A DNA stretch of 64,000 nt, from NCBI RefSeq assembly GCF_016735615.1, contig NZ_JAERSF010000001.1, positions 868,001 through 932,000 of the forward strand, in the 5' to 3' direction. Shown here piece by piece: positions 24,137 through 33,091 of this stretch. The position numbers and the translations under genes are program-made. Each line of letters opens with the position of its first letter. Positions within the stretch are counted from its first letter, which is position 1. The stretch is from Flavobacterium tagetis (GTDB taxonomy: Bacteria; Bacteroidota; Bacteroidia; Flavobacteriales; Flavobacteriaceae). The notes under the pieces were generated by a model. It did no database searches. It saw nothing but the letters and a program-made list of their open reading frames with translations, and was not told where the DNA came from.

Positions 24137-25249
24137 ATGGGATTCAAAACCAAAATACGTTTTATACATAAATGGCTCGGACTAATTTCTGGGCTTATTG
24201 TTTTTATAGTCTGTATTACGGGTTGTATTTTCTGTTTTCATGATGAAATAAAAGACATTACCAGAAAAGAATGGCGTTTGGTTGAACCCCAAAACAAACC
24301 TTTTCTGTCACCATCTCAGCTGCAGGAAAAAGCAAAAGAAGCTGTCCCTGCAAACAAAGCCAATATGATCGCTTATTATGGAAAAAACAGATCGGCAATT
24401 GTTTATACTTATTCAGATACTGGAAATCTGTACTTATACTTTAATCCATATACCGGAGAATATTTAAAAACTGAAAATCCGGAAACTGACTTTTTCATTA
24501 TTGTAGAATACATTCATTTATATCTTCTTCTACCCGATTATATCGGAAAGCATATTATTGGCGGTGCAACTATCATTTTTATTTTATTGCTCATTTCGGG
24601 AATTATACAATGGTGGCCTAAACGAACAAGTGACATCAAAAGAAGTTTCACTATAAAATGGTCAGCAAAATGGAGACGCATCAATTACGACTGGCATAAT
24701 ACTACTGGTTTTTACATTTCTATAATAGCCTTAATCTTAGCTATAACAGGACTTACTTTTACCTACGAATGGGTTGGTGACGGAATTTATAAATCTTTCA
24801 ATTTTGGCGGAGACAAGGCTGCCGAAACAAAAACACCAATAATTGACACTACCATATTTAAAATAAATTCGGTTACAGCAATTGACAAAGCATTTATTCA
24901 AACTCAGAAACTTCAGCCAAAAGCAGAAATGTTTTTTATAATGATTCCGCAGCAAAAAGGCGATATTGTCAGCACAGGAGCTTACCCGCATACATTACGT
25001 TATGATCAGCAGAGTAACTATTATTTTCATCCATCAAGCGGAAAATTAATCCAAAGCCAGATTTTTGATAAAAAAAGCCTCGGACTGCAAGTTGTCGAAA
25101 TGAATTATGGAATACATACGGGACAAGTTTTGGATCTTCCTGGAAAAATTATAGCTTTTACCGTAAGTTTAATTGCCGCCGCACTACCCGTAAGTGGATT
25201 TATAATTTGGTTTGGAAGAAACAGAAAATCTAAAAAAGTAAAAGCATAA
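24137..25249 (+). CDS. PepSY-associated membrane protein, second copy
   Basis: A 370-aa PepSY_TM protein with the start at ATG 24137 (MGFKTKIRFIHKWLGLISG); the in-frame start at 24089 would add 16 residues before this family-typical N-terminus. Seen are the first helix (HKWLGLISGLIVFIVCITGCIF), the EYIHLYLLLPDYIGKHIIGG helix pair, the NYDWHNTTGFYISIIALILAITGLTF helix and a last helix (FTVSLIAAALPVSGFIIWFGR). Histidines recur in the helices. It is distinct in length from the previous PepSY protein and is separated from it by a terminator, so it may have its own promoter. The probable role is in iron-siderophore reduction or uptake, inferred from the locus. Confidence 0.8.
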   Translation: MGFKTKIRFIHKWLGLISGLIVFIVCITGCIFCFHDEIKDITRKEWRLVEPQNKPFLSPSQLQEKAKEAVPANKANMIAYYGKNRSAIVYTYSDTGNLYLYFNPYTGEYLKTENPETDFFIIVEYIHLYLLLPDYIGKHIIGGATIIFILLLISGIIQWWPKRTSDIKRSFTIKWSAKWRRINYDWHNTTGFYISIIALILAITGLTFTYEWVGDGIYKSFNFGGDKAAETKTPIIDTTIFKINSVTAIDKAFIQTQKLQPKAEMFFIMIPQQKGDIVSTGAYPHTLRYDQQSNYYFHPSSGKLIQSQIFDKKSLGLQVVEMNYGIHTGQVLDLPGKIIAFTVSLIAAALPVSGFIIWFGRNRKSKKVKA

Positions 25250-25253
25250 AAAA

Positions 25254-25277
25254 ACCGTCCAGAAGTATCGGGACGGT
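25254..25277. terminator. Bidirectional hairpin between PepSY and YwqK-like genes
   Basis: ACCGTCC and GGACGGT enclose a 10-nt loop. The A-run on the left makes a T-run for the minus-strand YwqK-like gene; on the plus strand only a short T-rich stretch follows. The loop side contains TATCGGGAC, shared with other hairpins in the window. Confidence 0.75.
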
Positions 25278-25306
25278 CTCTTTATAAGTGATTTTTGAAA
25301 TTATGA

Positions 25307-25654
25307 CTAATTTCTGTTTGCTAAAGCATTTTTCTGTAAACTTTTAACTGAGCTTACTTTATTGTCTACATAAGCAACTTCGCTTAAACTGTTTTCATTA
25401 AAGTAAATCCATTTTCCTGTTTTAACTCCGTCTGTGTATTCTCCAACGGTTTTTTTATTTCCTTTTTCGTCATAAGATACCCAAACACCGTCTAATTTAC
25501 CGTCTTTAAAAAAGCCTTCTTGCTGCACTTTACCATTGTCATAGTAATAGGTTGCTTTTACCTTGTTCCCAGCAGCTTCTAATTCAGGCTTTCCTTCTTG
25601 TGCAACTACAATTCCAGAGAACAATATTGCAGCTAAAATTACACTCTTTTTCAT
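25307..25654 (-). CDS. YwqK-like MORN-type repeat protein, secreted
   Basis: A 115-aa protein with a signal peptide (MKKSVILAAILFSGIVVAQ) followed by repeats of the YwqK/MORN style: YYYDNGKVQQEGFFKDGKLDG, WVSYDEKGNKKTVGEYTDGVKTG and WIYFNENS. Each repeat has the pattern aromatic-N/D-G-K and G-x-W. Proteins of this group are called antitoxin-like in databases because of B. subtilis YwqK, but no toxin gene is next to it, so that label is not supported here. It is probably periplasmic or on the surface. Function is unknown. Confidence 0.8.
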   Translation of the reverse strand: MKKSVILAAILFSGIVVAQEGKPELEAAGNKVKATYYYDNGKVQQEGFFKDGKLDGVWVSYDEKGNKKTVGEYTDGVKTGKWIYFNENSLSEVAYVDNKVSSVKSLQKNALANRN

Positions 25655-25687
25655 ATCTTTAGGTATTTAATGTTAAGAAATCTTTAT

Positions 25688-25695
25688 CAAATATA
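25688..25695 (-). promoter_or_regulatory. Putative -7 element of the YwqK-like gene
   Basis: The minus strand reads TATATTTG (TAnnTTTG), 33 bp before the start codon. The -33 region is not convincing. Confidence 0.45.
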
Positions 25696-25780
25696 GTTAA
25701 TAGTTTACATTAAAAAAACTTTTGCTTAACAATTTGGTAACATTGAATAAAAACTTAACATTGGAAATTTTCCGAAAAAG

Positions 25781-25808
25781 AAAAAACCAGCGCTCAAGTA
25801 CTGGTTTT
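25781..25808 (-). terminator. Terminator of the TlpA-like thioredoxin gene
   Basis: The stem AAAACCAG / CTGGTTTT has a 10-nt loop; on the minus strand a T-rich tract follows. It lies 57 bp past the thioredoxin-like stop codon. Confidence 0.8.
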
Positions 25809-25865
25809 ACTGGTATTTTATAAATATTTAAATTTTACGATAACGTTATAAATTTCGTAAATAAA

Positions 25866-26858
25866 TTAGTTCAATAATGCACTAAGTTGCTTATCAAGTT
25901 CAGGATCAGATGGTCTTGATGCATCAGATTTCAGAATATTGCCTTGCGGATCTATTAAAATAAATCTTGGGATTCCTGTCACACCATAATTCACAACAAA
26001 CTCAGATTCCCAATCTTTATCCGCAAATAATTGAACGCCTCCTAATTTTTTATCTATTACAAACTTTTTCCATTTTTCATTGTCTTTTGCTTTGTCAATA
26101 GAAATGCTCACAAATTCAATATTCTTTCCGTTATATTTCTCTTCAATCTTTTGTAGATAAGGAATCTCTGCTCTACAAGGTGCACACCATGTTGCCCAAA
26201 GATCAATGTAAACATATTTTCCTTTTAAATCAGAAAGTTTTGTTTTTCCTCCTTTATAGTTTTCATAGTCAAATTGAGGAGAAGGTTTTCCGTTAAGCTT
26301 ACTTGCTTTATAGGCACTTTCATAACGTTCATTTGAGAATTGATTAAAACGCTCAAAATTACTTTTCATGGCAACGATAAATTCTGGATCAAATGATCCT
26401 TTCTCCAGACTTTCAACATCTGCTTTATTCTTGGCCGCTAGTATTACTTGAAATTCCGCTGGCTCTTTAGAAAATGCTTCCTCTAATTTTTCATTTCTTA
26501 AAGCTTGCTGTGCCAAAAAGTTGCTTTCGTTTACACCTTTACCATTAAATACAATTGTTTCATCAAATTCTTTTGCATTCATTGTTAGATTAACTTCCGA
26601 ATCTGGTTTTAAATATAAATTTGAAGATTCTGTTCCATCACTAAACATATAAAATCCTTTTGGAGCATCAAATGTTGCCGCAAAAACTCCATTTTTATCA
26701 ATTGGAATTACTTGCCTGAAATTATCCCTTCCTTTAATAACCAAAGTGTCGCTATTTCTATTGGCGATTTTAGCTGTGAACTTAATTGAATTTTTGCTTT
26801 GAGCAACAATATTTAAAGCATTAAAAAGTACTAAACCTGCAACAAAAAGTTTTTTCAT
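25866..26858 (-). CDS. TlpA-like thiol-disulfide oxidoreductase with N-terminal DUF4369-type domain
   Basis: An exported 330-aa thioredoxin-fold protein. Residues 1-20 form a signal peptide (ending IVAQ); about 25-110 form a beta-rich DUF4369-like domain (FTAKIANRNSDTLVIKGRD); a helical linker follows; the C-terminal part from about 190 is the AhpC/TlpA-like thioredoxin domain with the redox motif WCAPC (Cys225, Cys228) and the cis-Pro motif GVTGIPRF. Such proteins reduce disulfides in the periplasm, for example during cytochrome maturation or oxidative defence; the partner is unknown. It stands alone between two hairpins, divergent from aspS. Confidence 0.9.
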   Translation of the reverse strand: MKKLFVAGLVLFNALNIVAQSKNSIKFTAKIANRNSDTLVIKGRDNFRQVIPIDKNGVFAATFDAPKGFYMFSDGTESSNLYLKPDSEVNLTMNAKEFDETIVFNGKGVNESNFLAQQALRNEKLEEAFSKEPAEFQVILAAKNKADVESLEKGSFDPEFIVAMKSNFERFNQFSNERYESAYKASKLNGKPSPQFDYENYKGGKTKLSDLKGKYVYIDLWATWCAPCRAEIPYLQKIEEKYNGKNIEFVSISIDKAKDNEKWKKFVIDKKLGGVQLFADKDWESEFVVNYGVTGIPRFILIDPQGNILKSDASRPSDPELDKQLSALLN

Positions 26859-26886
26859 AGGTATTACGATTAGTTTTTAGATGAAT

Positions 26887-26894
26887 CAAAACTA
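26887..26894 (-). promoter_or_regulatory. Putative -7 element of the TlpA-like gene
   Basis: The minus strand reads TAGTTTTG, a TAnnTTTG match 28 bp before the start codon. Confidence 0.45.
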
Positions 26895-26990
26895 AAGAAA
26901 TTAAAGCTTCGGATTTTCACAATTAACAATTTATTTGAAATTATTCTGAATCAACTTATCACTTTACTATATTATCTTGAATTTTGTATT

Positions 26991-26998
26991 TACTTTTG
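26991..26998 (+). promoter_or_regulatory. -7 element of the aspS promoter
   Basis: TACTTTTG matches TAnnTTTG and lies 18 bp before the preferred aspS start at 27017, which would rule out the upstream in-frame start at 26984. Confidence 0.55.
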
Positions 26999-27016
26999 CA
27001 GTCTAAAATTTTGATT

Positions 27017-28768
27017 ATGTATAGAAGTCATAATTGTGGCGAATTAAACGCTTCAAATATTAATACCGAAGTTACACTTGCGGGCTGGGTTCAAAAATCA
27101 CGTGATAAAGGATTTATGAATTGGGTCGATTTACGCGACCGTTATGGAATTACTCAACTTATTTTTGACGAAAGTCGTACTGATAAAAACGTTTTTGAAT
27201 TAGCAAAAACACTTGGCCGCGAATTTGTAATTCAGGTAAAAGGAACTGTTATTGAACGTGAAGCTAAAAACAAAAACATTCCAACTGGTGAAATTGAAAT
27301 TTTAGTTTCAGAATTAACGATTTTAAATACTGCACTTACCCCTCCTTTTACAATTGAAGATGAAACTGACGGCGGAGAAGATATCAGAATGAAATACCGT
27401 TACTTGGACATCAGAAGAAATCCAGTAAAAAACAGTTTATTATTCCGTCACAAAGTGGCAATGGAAGTTCGTAAATATTTATCTGATTTGGATTTCTGCG
27501 AAGTTGAAACACCTTACCTAATCAAATCGACTCCAGAAGGAGCGAGAGATTTTGTTGTACCAAGCCGTATGAACGAAGGACAATTTTATGCTTTACCACA
27601 ATCTCCACAAACTTTCAAACAATTATTGATGGTAGGTGGAATGGATAAATATTTCCAAATTGTGAAATGTTTCCGTGACGAAGATTTACGTGCAGACCGT
27701 CAGCCAGAGTTTACTCAGATTGACTGCGAAATGGCATTTGTTGAACAAGAAGATATTTTGAATGTTTTTGAAGGATTGACAAGACATTTATTAAAAGAAA
27801 TTAAAGGTATTGAAGTAGACAAATTCCCGAGAATTACTTACGACTATGCCATGAAAACATATGGAAACGACAAACCGGACATTCGTTTCGGAATGAAGTT
27901 TGGAGAATTAAACGAATTTGCGCAACATAAAGAATTCCCTGTATTCAATGCAGCTGAATTAGTTGTTGGAATTGCTGTTTCTGGGGCTGGGAATTATACT
28001 CGTAAAGAAATTGATGGATTAATTGACTGGGTAAAACGTCCACAAGTTGGAGCATCTGGAATGGTTTACGTAAAATGCAATGAAGACGGAACTTATAAAT
28101 CATCTGTAGATAAATTCTACGATAATGAAGATTTAGCAAACTGGGCAAAAGCAACTGAAGCAAATCCTGGCGATATGATTTTTGTACTTTCTGGTCCTGC
28201 TAATAAAACTCGCGCACAACTTTCTGCACTTCGTATGGAATTGGCAACTCGTTTAGGATTACGCAATCCTGAAGAATTTGCTCCATTATGGGTTGTAGAT
28301 TTCCCATTATTGGAACTTGATGAAGAAAGTGGACGCTATCATGCAATGCACCATCCTTTTACTTCTCCAAAACCAGAAGACATGGCGTTATTGGAAACAG
28401 AACCAGGAAAAGTTCGCGCAAATGCGTACGATATGGTTTTAAACGGAAACGAAATTGGTGGTGGATCTATTCGTATTCACGATAAAGCGACTCAGCAATT
28501 AATGTTCAAATATTTAGGATTTACCGAAGAAGAAGCAAAAGCTCAATTTGGTTTCTTAATGGATGCTTTCCAATTTGGAGCACCGCCACACGGAGGATTA
28601 GCGTTCGGTTTAGATAGACTTGTTGCTATCTTAGGAGGACAGGAAACAATTAGAGATTTTATCGCATTCCCTAAAAACAATTCAGGACGCGATGTCATGA
28701 TCGATGCTCCTGCTGCAATCGACGATGCACAATTGAAAGAACTTCGCATCAAAGTAGATATTGCTTAA
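27017..28768 (+). CDS. aspS: Aspartyl-tRNA synthetase, bacterial type
   Basis: Charges tRNA-Asp with aspartate. From ATG 27017 the protein has 583 aa, the usual bacterial length. Seen are the N-terminal OB-fold anticodon-binding domain (about 1-105, [19 protein letters not shown]), class II motif 2 ([18 protein letters not shown]), the bacterial GAD insertion domain (about 290-410, with [18 protein letters not shown]) and class II motif 3 near the end ([19 protein letters not shown]). The longer start at 26984 overlaps the promoter and is rejected. A strong hairpin terminator follows. Whether it also charges tRNA-Asn cannot be told by eye. Confidence 0.97.
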   Translation: MYRSHNCGELNASNINTEVTLAGWVQKSRDKGFMNWVDLRDRYGITQLIFDESRTDKNVFELAKTLGREFVIQVKGTVIEREAKNKNIPTGEIEILVSELTILNTALTPPFTIEDETDGGEDIRMKYRYLDIRRNPVKNSLLFRHKVAMEVRKYLSDLDFCEVETPYLIKSTPEGARDFVVPSRMNEGQFYALPQSPQTFKQLLMVGGMDKYFQIVKCFRDEDLRADRQPEFTQIDCEMAFVEQEDILNVFEGLTRHLLKEIKGIEVDKFPRITYDYAMKTYGNDKPDIRFGMKFGELNEFAQHKEFPVFNAAELVVGIAVSGAGNYTRKEIDGLIDWVKRPQVGASGMVYVKCNEDGTYKSSVDKFYDNEDLANWAKATEANPGDMIFVLSGPANKTRAQLSALRMELATRLGLRNPEEFAPLWVVDFPLLELDEESGRYHAMHHPFTSPKPEDMALLETEPGKVRANAYDMVLNGNEIGGGSIRIHDKATQQLMFKYLGFTEEEAKAQFGFLMDAFQFGAPPHGGLAFGLDRLVAILGGQETIRDFIAFPKNNSGRDVMIDAPAAIDDAQLKELRIKVDIA

Positions 28769-28790
28769 TTTGAAGTAAATTATTCATAAA

Positions 28791-28830
28791 AAAACAAAAA
28801 GCCGCTGAAATTTCAGCGGCTTTTTGTTTT
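28791..28830 (+). terminator. aspS terminator, 40-bp perfect palindrome
   Basis: The inner stem GCCGCTGAAA / TTTCAGCGGC is flanked by AAAACAAAAA and TTTTTGTTTT, so the whole is a perfect palindrome with T-runs on both strands. Confidence 0.9.
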
Positions 28831-29040
28831 AATCAAATTTTTAAGAAAAATCTTAAGCCTTGATTTTTTTGAATTATCATATTCTTACAAACGCAATGTT
28901 TTTATATTCTTACAATTAATGATTCGCAAATTATGGTATTTTATAAACAAATTGATGCAATAAACCGCGTAAAAACACTGTAAATCAATAATTTTTACAA
29001 AAAATTAACACGTATATGTCTTTTGTATGATTTTATATAT

Positions 29041-29048
29041 TACATTTG
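29041..29048 (+). promoter_or_regulatory. Putative -7 element of the cold-shock gene
   Basis: TACATTTG matches TAnnTTTG, 28 bp before the ATG; a TTTG at 29022-29025 is closer than usual for a -33 element. If right, the leader is short, unlike the long leader of E. coli cspA. Confidence 0.4.
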
Positions 29049-29076
29049 TTTATTATAAATTATTATTACATTACAA

Positions 29077-29271
29077 ATGCGTACAGGTACAGTAAAATTT
29101 TTCAATGAATCTAAAGGTTATGGATTCATTACAGACGAAGAAACAGGAAAAGACATCTTCGTTCACGCTTCAGGAATTAACGCGGAAGAATTACGCGAAG
29201 GTGACCGTGTAAGCTATGAAGAAGAAGAAGGAAGAAAAGGGAAAGTTGCTGCTAAAGTAGCAGTAATCTAA
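29077..29271 (+). CDS. Cold-shock domain protein, CspA family
   Basis: A 64-aa single cold-shock domain. RNP1 is seen as KGYGFIT and RNP2 as KDIFVHAS; the opening GTVKFFNESKGYGFI is typical. It binds single-stranded RNA or DNA and keeps RNA unfolded. The gene stands alone, with a terminator right after. Whether it responds to cold cannot be told; many family members are constitutive. Confidence 0.95.
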   Translation: MRTGTVKFFNESKGYGFITDEETGKDIFVHASGINAEELREGDRVSYEEEEGRKGKVAAKVAVI

Positions 29272-29318
29272 GAAAAATATAGCAATTTATTTTTTTTGCC
29301 TCTGAATGGTCTCAGAAG

Positions 29319-29348
29319 ACGTCCCGAAAATATCGGGACGTTTTTTTT
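29319..29348 (+). terminator. Terminator of the cold-shock gene
   Basis: ACGTCCCGA / TCGGGACGT with a 5-nt loop and eight Ts. The core TCCCGA/TCGGGA is shared with the sucA-sucB palindrome. Confidence 0.9.
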
Positions 29349-29451
29349 ATCTATAATCTTAAAAAAATATTAAAATAACTCAATGTTATTTATAATGAAT
29401 AAAAATTAGACATAAACGCGGTTCGGCACCCTACTTAAATCCTTTTTTAAC

Positions 29452-29482
29452 TTGTGTTTTACAGACTTCCAAGTTATCTTTG
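29452..29482 (+). promoter_or_regulatory. Promoter of the nuo operon
   Basis: TTG (29452-29454), 20-bp spacer and TATCTTTG (29475-29482) match the Bacteroidota consensus. The nuoA ATG is 32 bp downstream, which excludes the in-frame alternative start at 29452. Confidence 0.75.
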
Positions 29483-29514
29483 TGGCTCATTTTTTAAGTA
29501 TAAAATCGAAGTTT

Positions 29515-29880
29515 ATGCAATCTGATCAATACAGTTACATTCCTATTTTAATGCAGTTTATTCTAGCTGTTGGTTTTGTGGTAGGAACAATCATTATTTC
29601 TGGAAAATTAGGACCTAAAAGATCCTCTGAAGTTAAAGACAAAAACTTCGAATGTGGTATCGAATCTGTAGGTAACGCTCGTATCCCATTCTCTGTAAAA
29701 TACTTCTTAGTTGCCATATTGTTCGTATTATTCGACGTAGAGGTTATTTTCCTTTATCCGTGGGCAGTAAACTTCAAAGACTTAGGAATTGAAGGAATGT
29801 TAAAAATGTTAGTTTTCATGTCTTTGCTTTTAGTTGGTTTCTTCTATATCATCAAAAAGAAAGCATTAGAGTGGGAATAA
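29515..29880 (+). CDS. nuoA: NADH-quinone oxidoreductase subunit A
   Basis: Membrane subunit of complex I. From ATG 29515 it has 121 aa with three transmembrane helices; the conserved ECGIES segment (KDKNFECGIESVGNARIPF) with its loop Cys, the VLFDVEVIFLYPWA helix and the C-terminal helix are typical. The preceding promoter fits this start. It is the first gene of the 14-gene operon and is followed by a repeat-rich 149-bp spacer before nuoB. Confidence 0.96.
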   Translation: MQSDQYSYIPILMQFILAVGFVVGTIIISGKLGPKRSSEVKDKNFECGIESVGNARIPFSVKYFLVAILFVLFDVEVIFLYPWAVNFKDLGIEGMLKMLVFMSLLLVGFFYIIKKKALEWE

Positions 29881-30029
29881 TAATTTTAGATTTTAGATCT
29901 GAGATTTTAGATTTATCTAATATTGAGATTTAAAATTTGAATTCAAATTTAAAGTACTGATTTAAAAAATTGATTTTACCTTTTACGATTTCAAAAATCT
30001 AAAACCTAAAATCAGAAATCTAAAATAAA
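29881..30029. repeat. AT-rich inverted repeats between nuoA and nuoB
   Basis: TTTTAGATTTTAGAT-type words on the left face AAATCTAAAACCTAAAATC-type words on the right as long imperfect inverted arms; between them lies the perfect 18-bp palindrome AAATTTGAATTCAAATTT (29933-29950). The RNA could fold into one large hairpin ending just before the nuoB start codon. No gene is seen. Confidence 0.7.
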
Positions 30030-30578
30030 ATGAGCGATTCAAAAGTAAATATGGTTGCGCCGCCAGAAGGAGTTACTGGTGAAGGTTTCTTCGCTACAAA
30101 ACTTAGTGATGTTGTTGGTTTAGCAAGAGCTAACTCATTATGGCCGCTTCCTTTCGCGACTTCATGCTGTGGTATCGAATTCATGGCAACAATGGCATCT
30201 CACTATGACTTAGCTCGATTTGGTTCTGAGCGTGTGAGTTTCTCGCCAAGACAAGCCGATATGTTATTAGTTATGGGAACTATTTCTAAAAAAATGGCCC
30301 CAATTTTAAGACAAGTATACGAACAAATGGCAGAACCTCGCTGGGTTATTGCTGTTGGAGCATGCGCTTCGTCAGGAGGAGTATTTGACACTTACTCTGT
30401 TCTTCAAGGAATTGACAAAGTAATTCCTGTTGATGTTTATGTGCCAGGATGCCCGCCAAGACCAGAACAAATTGTTGATGGAGTTATGAGACTTCAAGAC
30501 CTGGTAAAAAGTGAATCTGTGAGACGAAGAAGCTCACCTGAATACCAAGAATTATTAGCTTCATATAATATCTCATAA
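30030..30578 (+). CDS. nuoB: NADH-quinone oxidoreductase subunit B
   Basis: Carries the terminal [4Fe-4S] cluster N2 that passes electrons to quinone. The 182-aa protein shows the cluster cysteines in [20 protein letters not shown] and VPGCPPRPE. It lies after the nuoA-nuoB repeat spacer and stops 1 nt before the nuoC ATG, so translation of the two is likely coupled. The C-terminal tail ([10 protein letters not shown]) is short. Confidence 0.97.
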   Translation: MSDSKVNMVAPPEGVTGEGFFATKLSDVVGLARANSLWPLPFATSCCGIEFMATMASHYDLARFGSERVSFSPRQADMLLVMGTISKKMAPILRQVYEQMAEPRWVIAVGACASSGGVFDTYSVLQGIDKVIPVDVYVPGCPPRPEQIVDGVMRLQDLVKSESVRRRSSPEYQELLASYNIS

Positions 30579-30579
30579 G

Positions 30580-31101
30580 ATGGCTTTAGAAAACACCCTG
30601 ATCCAAGATAAACTTACTGAAACATTTAATAACGATGTTTTCAATTTTCAGCAAGAAAGAGATATTTTTTCTTTAGAAGCTTCGGCTGATAAAATTACGC
30701 CCCTGATTCTATTCCTTAAAAATGATCCTGAATTACGTTTTCACTTCTTAACAGATTTGTGCGGAATTCATTATCCAGATAACGAAACAGAACGCCAGTT
30801 TGCAGTTGTTTATCATTTACACAACTGGTACGAAAACAAAAGATTAAAAATCAAAGTTTTCTTAAACGGCGAAAAACCAGAAATTAAATCGGTTTCAAAC
30901 ATTTTCTTGTCTTCTAACTGGATGGAAAGAGAAACTTTCGATTTTTACGGAATCGACTTTATAGGACATCCTCAATTGAAACGTATTTTAAATATGGATG
31001 AAATGTTGTCTCACCCAATGAGAAAAGAATTCCCATTGGAAGACAGCGGAAGAACAGATAAGGATGACCGATTCTTCGGAAGAACAACAACAAATTGCTA
31101 A
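30580..31101 (+). CDS. nuoC: NADH-quinone oxidoreductase subunit C
   Basis: Peripheral-arm subunit (30-kDa homologue) of complex I, here a separate protein rather than fused to NuoD as in E. coli. The 173 aa contain the family signature ERETFDFYGIDFIGHPQLKR and end with the RKEFPLEDSGRTDKDDRFFGR stretch. Its ATG begins 1 nt after the nuoB stop; nuoD follows after 21 nt. Confidence 0.95.
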   Translation: MALENTLIQDKLTETFNNDVFNFQQERDIFSLEASADKITPLILFLKNDPELRFHFLTDLCGIHYPDNETERQFAVVYHLHNWYENKRLKIKVFLNGEKPEIKSVSNIFLSSNWMERETFDFYGIDFIGHPQLKRILNMDEMLSHPMRKEFPLEDSGRTDKDDRFFGRTTTNC

Positions 31102-31122
31102 AAAATAATTCAACATTATAAA

Positions 31123-32361
31123 ATGTCAGAACTATTATTACCACCAGAGCATCGATATGCTAAAATAATTAAGGAGAGACTAAACGAAGACGGAAGCGAA
31201 CTTTCTGTACTGAATTTAGGTCCGACTCACCCTGCTACACACGGTATTTTCCAAAATATCTTGTTAATGGATGGTGAAAAAATTCTTGAGGCTGAGCCAA
31301 CTATTGGCTACATCCACAGAGCATTCGAAAAAATTGCCGAAAATCGTCCTTTTTATCAAATTACACCTCTTACAGACCGTATGAACTATTGTTCCTCTCC
31401 TATCAACAATATGGGATGGTGGATGACAGTAGAAAAACTATTAGGTATTGAAGTTCCTAAAAGAGCACAATATTTAAGAGTTATCGTTATGGAGCTGGCT
31501 CGTATTACAGACCACATTATCTGTAACGGTATTTTGGGTGTTGATACTGGTGCGTATACTGGTTTCTTATACGTTTTTCAATTTAGAGAAAAAATCTACG
31601 AAATCTACGAAGAAATTTGTGGAGCTCGTTTGACTACAAATATGGGAAGAATTGGTGGTTTTGAAAGAGACTGGTCTCCAGAAGTTTTCAAAAAACTAGA
31701 TAAATTCCTTGAAGAATTCCCACCAGTTTGGCAAGAATTCCAAAACTTATTCGAGAGAAATAGAATTTTCCTTGATAGAACTGTAAACGTAGGTGGTATC
31801 ACTGCCGAAAAAGCAATGGCTTACGGATTTACAGGTCCAAACTTACGTGCTGCCGGAGTTGATTATGACGTACGTGTAGCACAACCTTACTCCTCTTACG
31901 AAGATTTCGATTTTATTGTACCTGTTGGAAAATCAGGAGATACGTACGATCGTTTCTGTGTTCGTAATGCTGAAGTTTGGGAAAGTTTAAGCATTATTCG
32001 TCAGGCTTTAGAAAAAATGCCTCCAGGCAACGAATATCATGCCGAAGTTCCAGATTACTACCTTCCTCCAAAAGAAGACGTTTACACTTCTATGGAATCT
32101 TTAATTTATCACTTTAAGATCGTAATGGGAGAAGTTCCTGTACCAGTTGCAGAAATTTACCACCCTGTAGAAGGAGGAAATGGAGAACTTGGTTTTTATT
32201 TAGTAACAGACGGAAGTAGAACTCCATATAGATTACATTTCAGAAGACCATGCTTTATTTATTATCAAGCATTCCCTGAAATGATTAAAGGTGCTATGCT
32301 TTCTGATGCAATTATCATCTTATCAAGTTTGAACGTAATTGCAGGAGAATTAGACGCCTAA
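31123..32361 (+). CDS. nuoD: NADH-quinone oxidoreductase subunit D
   Basis: Forms the quinone-binding pocket with NuoB. The 412-aa protein contains the 49-kDa subunit signature GPTHPATHG (residues about 33-41), the EPTIGYIHRAFEKIAE segment and, near the C-terminus, LGFYLVTDGSRTPYRLHFRRPCF, all conserved in the family. It ends in IAGELDA, shorter than the usual xGEIDR tail by a change of the last residues. A 198-bp repeat spacer follows. Confidence 0.97.
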   Translation: MSELLLPPEHRYAKIIKERLNEDGSELSVLNLGPTHPATHGIFQNILLMDGEKILEAEPTIGYIHRAFEKIAENRPFYQITPLTDRMNYCSSPINNMGWWMTVEKLLGIEVPKRAQYLRVIVMELARITDHIICNGILGVDTGAYTGFLYVFQFREKIYEIYEEICGARLTTNMGRIGGFERDWSPEVFKKLDKFLEEFPPVWQEFQNLFERNRIFLDRTVNVGGITAEKAMAYGFTGPNLRAAGVDYDVRVAQPYSSYEDFDFIVPVGKSGDTYDRFCVRNAEVWESLSIIRQALEKMPPGNEYHAEVPDYYLPPKEDVYTSMESLIYHFKIVMGEVPVPVAEIYHPVEGGNGELGFYLVTDGSRTPYRLHFRRPCFIYYQAFPEMIKGAMLSDAIIILSSLNVIAGELDA

Positions 32362-32559
32362 CAGATTGTAGATTTTAAATTGTAGATTTTAGATTGCTGA
32401 ATGAAAATGCAGATTTTAGAATTTAGATTTAAAATTATAATTAAGAATTGTAAAATTCAGATTGAAGAATCTAAAACTTAAAACAAAGATTGCAGAATAA
32501 GGATTGTAGATAAAGATTTGAAAAAATCAAAAATCTAAAATCTAAAATCTAAAATAAAA
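32362..32559. repeat. AT-rich repeats between nuoD and nuoE
   Basis: Many variants of the words AGATTTTAGAT and AAAATCTAAAATCT occur; the right end has ATCTAAA three times in tandem just before the nuoE start. The left-hand TAGATTTT words can pair with them. No gene is seen. The style is the same as in the nuoA-nuoB spacer. Confidence 0.7.
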
Positions 32560-33090
32560 ATGGAACGTAAACATTACAAACAAGAAATAAACATGACTGA
32601 GGCATTGATGAATCGCATCAATGAATTAATCAGTCATTATCCTGAGGGCAAACAAAAATCGGCTTTATTGCCTGTTTTGCACGAAGTTCAGGATGCACAT
32701 AACAACTGGCTTAGTATTGAATTGCAAGATAAAGTTGCCGAGATTCTTCAAATAAAACCAATTGAGGTTTATGAAGTGGTTACTTTCTATACGATGTTCA
32801 ACCAGAAGCCAATTGGTAAGTACATGTTTGAGTTCTGCCAAACTTCTTGCTGTTGTCTAAGAGGTGCCGAAGATTTAATGGATTATACTTCTGAAAAATT
32901 AGGCATTAAAATGGGCGAAACAACTCCAGACGGAATGTTTACCATTGCTGGTGTAGAATGTTTAGGTGCTTGCGGATACGCTCCGATGATGCAGCTGGGA
33001 GATTTCTACAAAGAAAAACTGACAGAAGAGAAAATCGATCAGATTATTGCTGATTGTAGAGATGATAAAATAATATTACACGATAAATAA
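32560..33090 (+). CDS. nuoE: NADH-quinone oxidoreductase subunit E
   Basis: Thioredoxin-like [2Fe-2S] subunit of the NADH-dehydrogenase module. The 176 aa contain the cluster motif FCQTSCCCLRGAEDL and, about 36 residues on, CLGACGYAPMM. The start could also be the internal ATG at 32593 (MTEALMNRI), but the first is kept because it follows the repeat spacer directly. It stops 1 nt before nuoF. Confidence 0.95.
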   Translation: MERKHYKQEINMTEALMNRINELISHYPEGKQKSALLPVLHEVQDAHNNWLSIELQDKVAEILQIKPIEVYEVVTFYTMFNQKPIGKYMFEFCQTSCCCLRGAEDLMDYTSEKLGIKMGETTPDGMFTIAGVECLGACGYAPMMQLGDFYKEKLTEEKIDQIIADCRDDKIILHDK

Positions 33091-33091
33091 G

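Larger units (their letters stand above)
28769..29076. other. Intergenic region between aspS and the cold-shock gene
   Basis: Contains the aspS terminator (28791-28830), a 12-bp direct repeat ATATTCTTACAA (28879-28890 and 28904-28915), and the promoter of the cold-shock gene near its end. No further gene is seen. The repeat may be an upstream regulatory site, but nothing links it to a known regulator. Confidence 0.5.

Noticed and set aside
25307..25654. YwqK-like protein as part of a toxin-antitoxin system
   Set aside because: No toxin gene is adjacent and the protein has a signal peptide; the database-style antitoxin label is not supported here.
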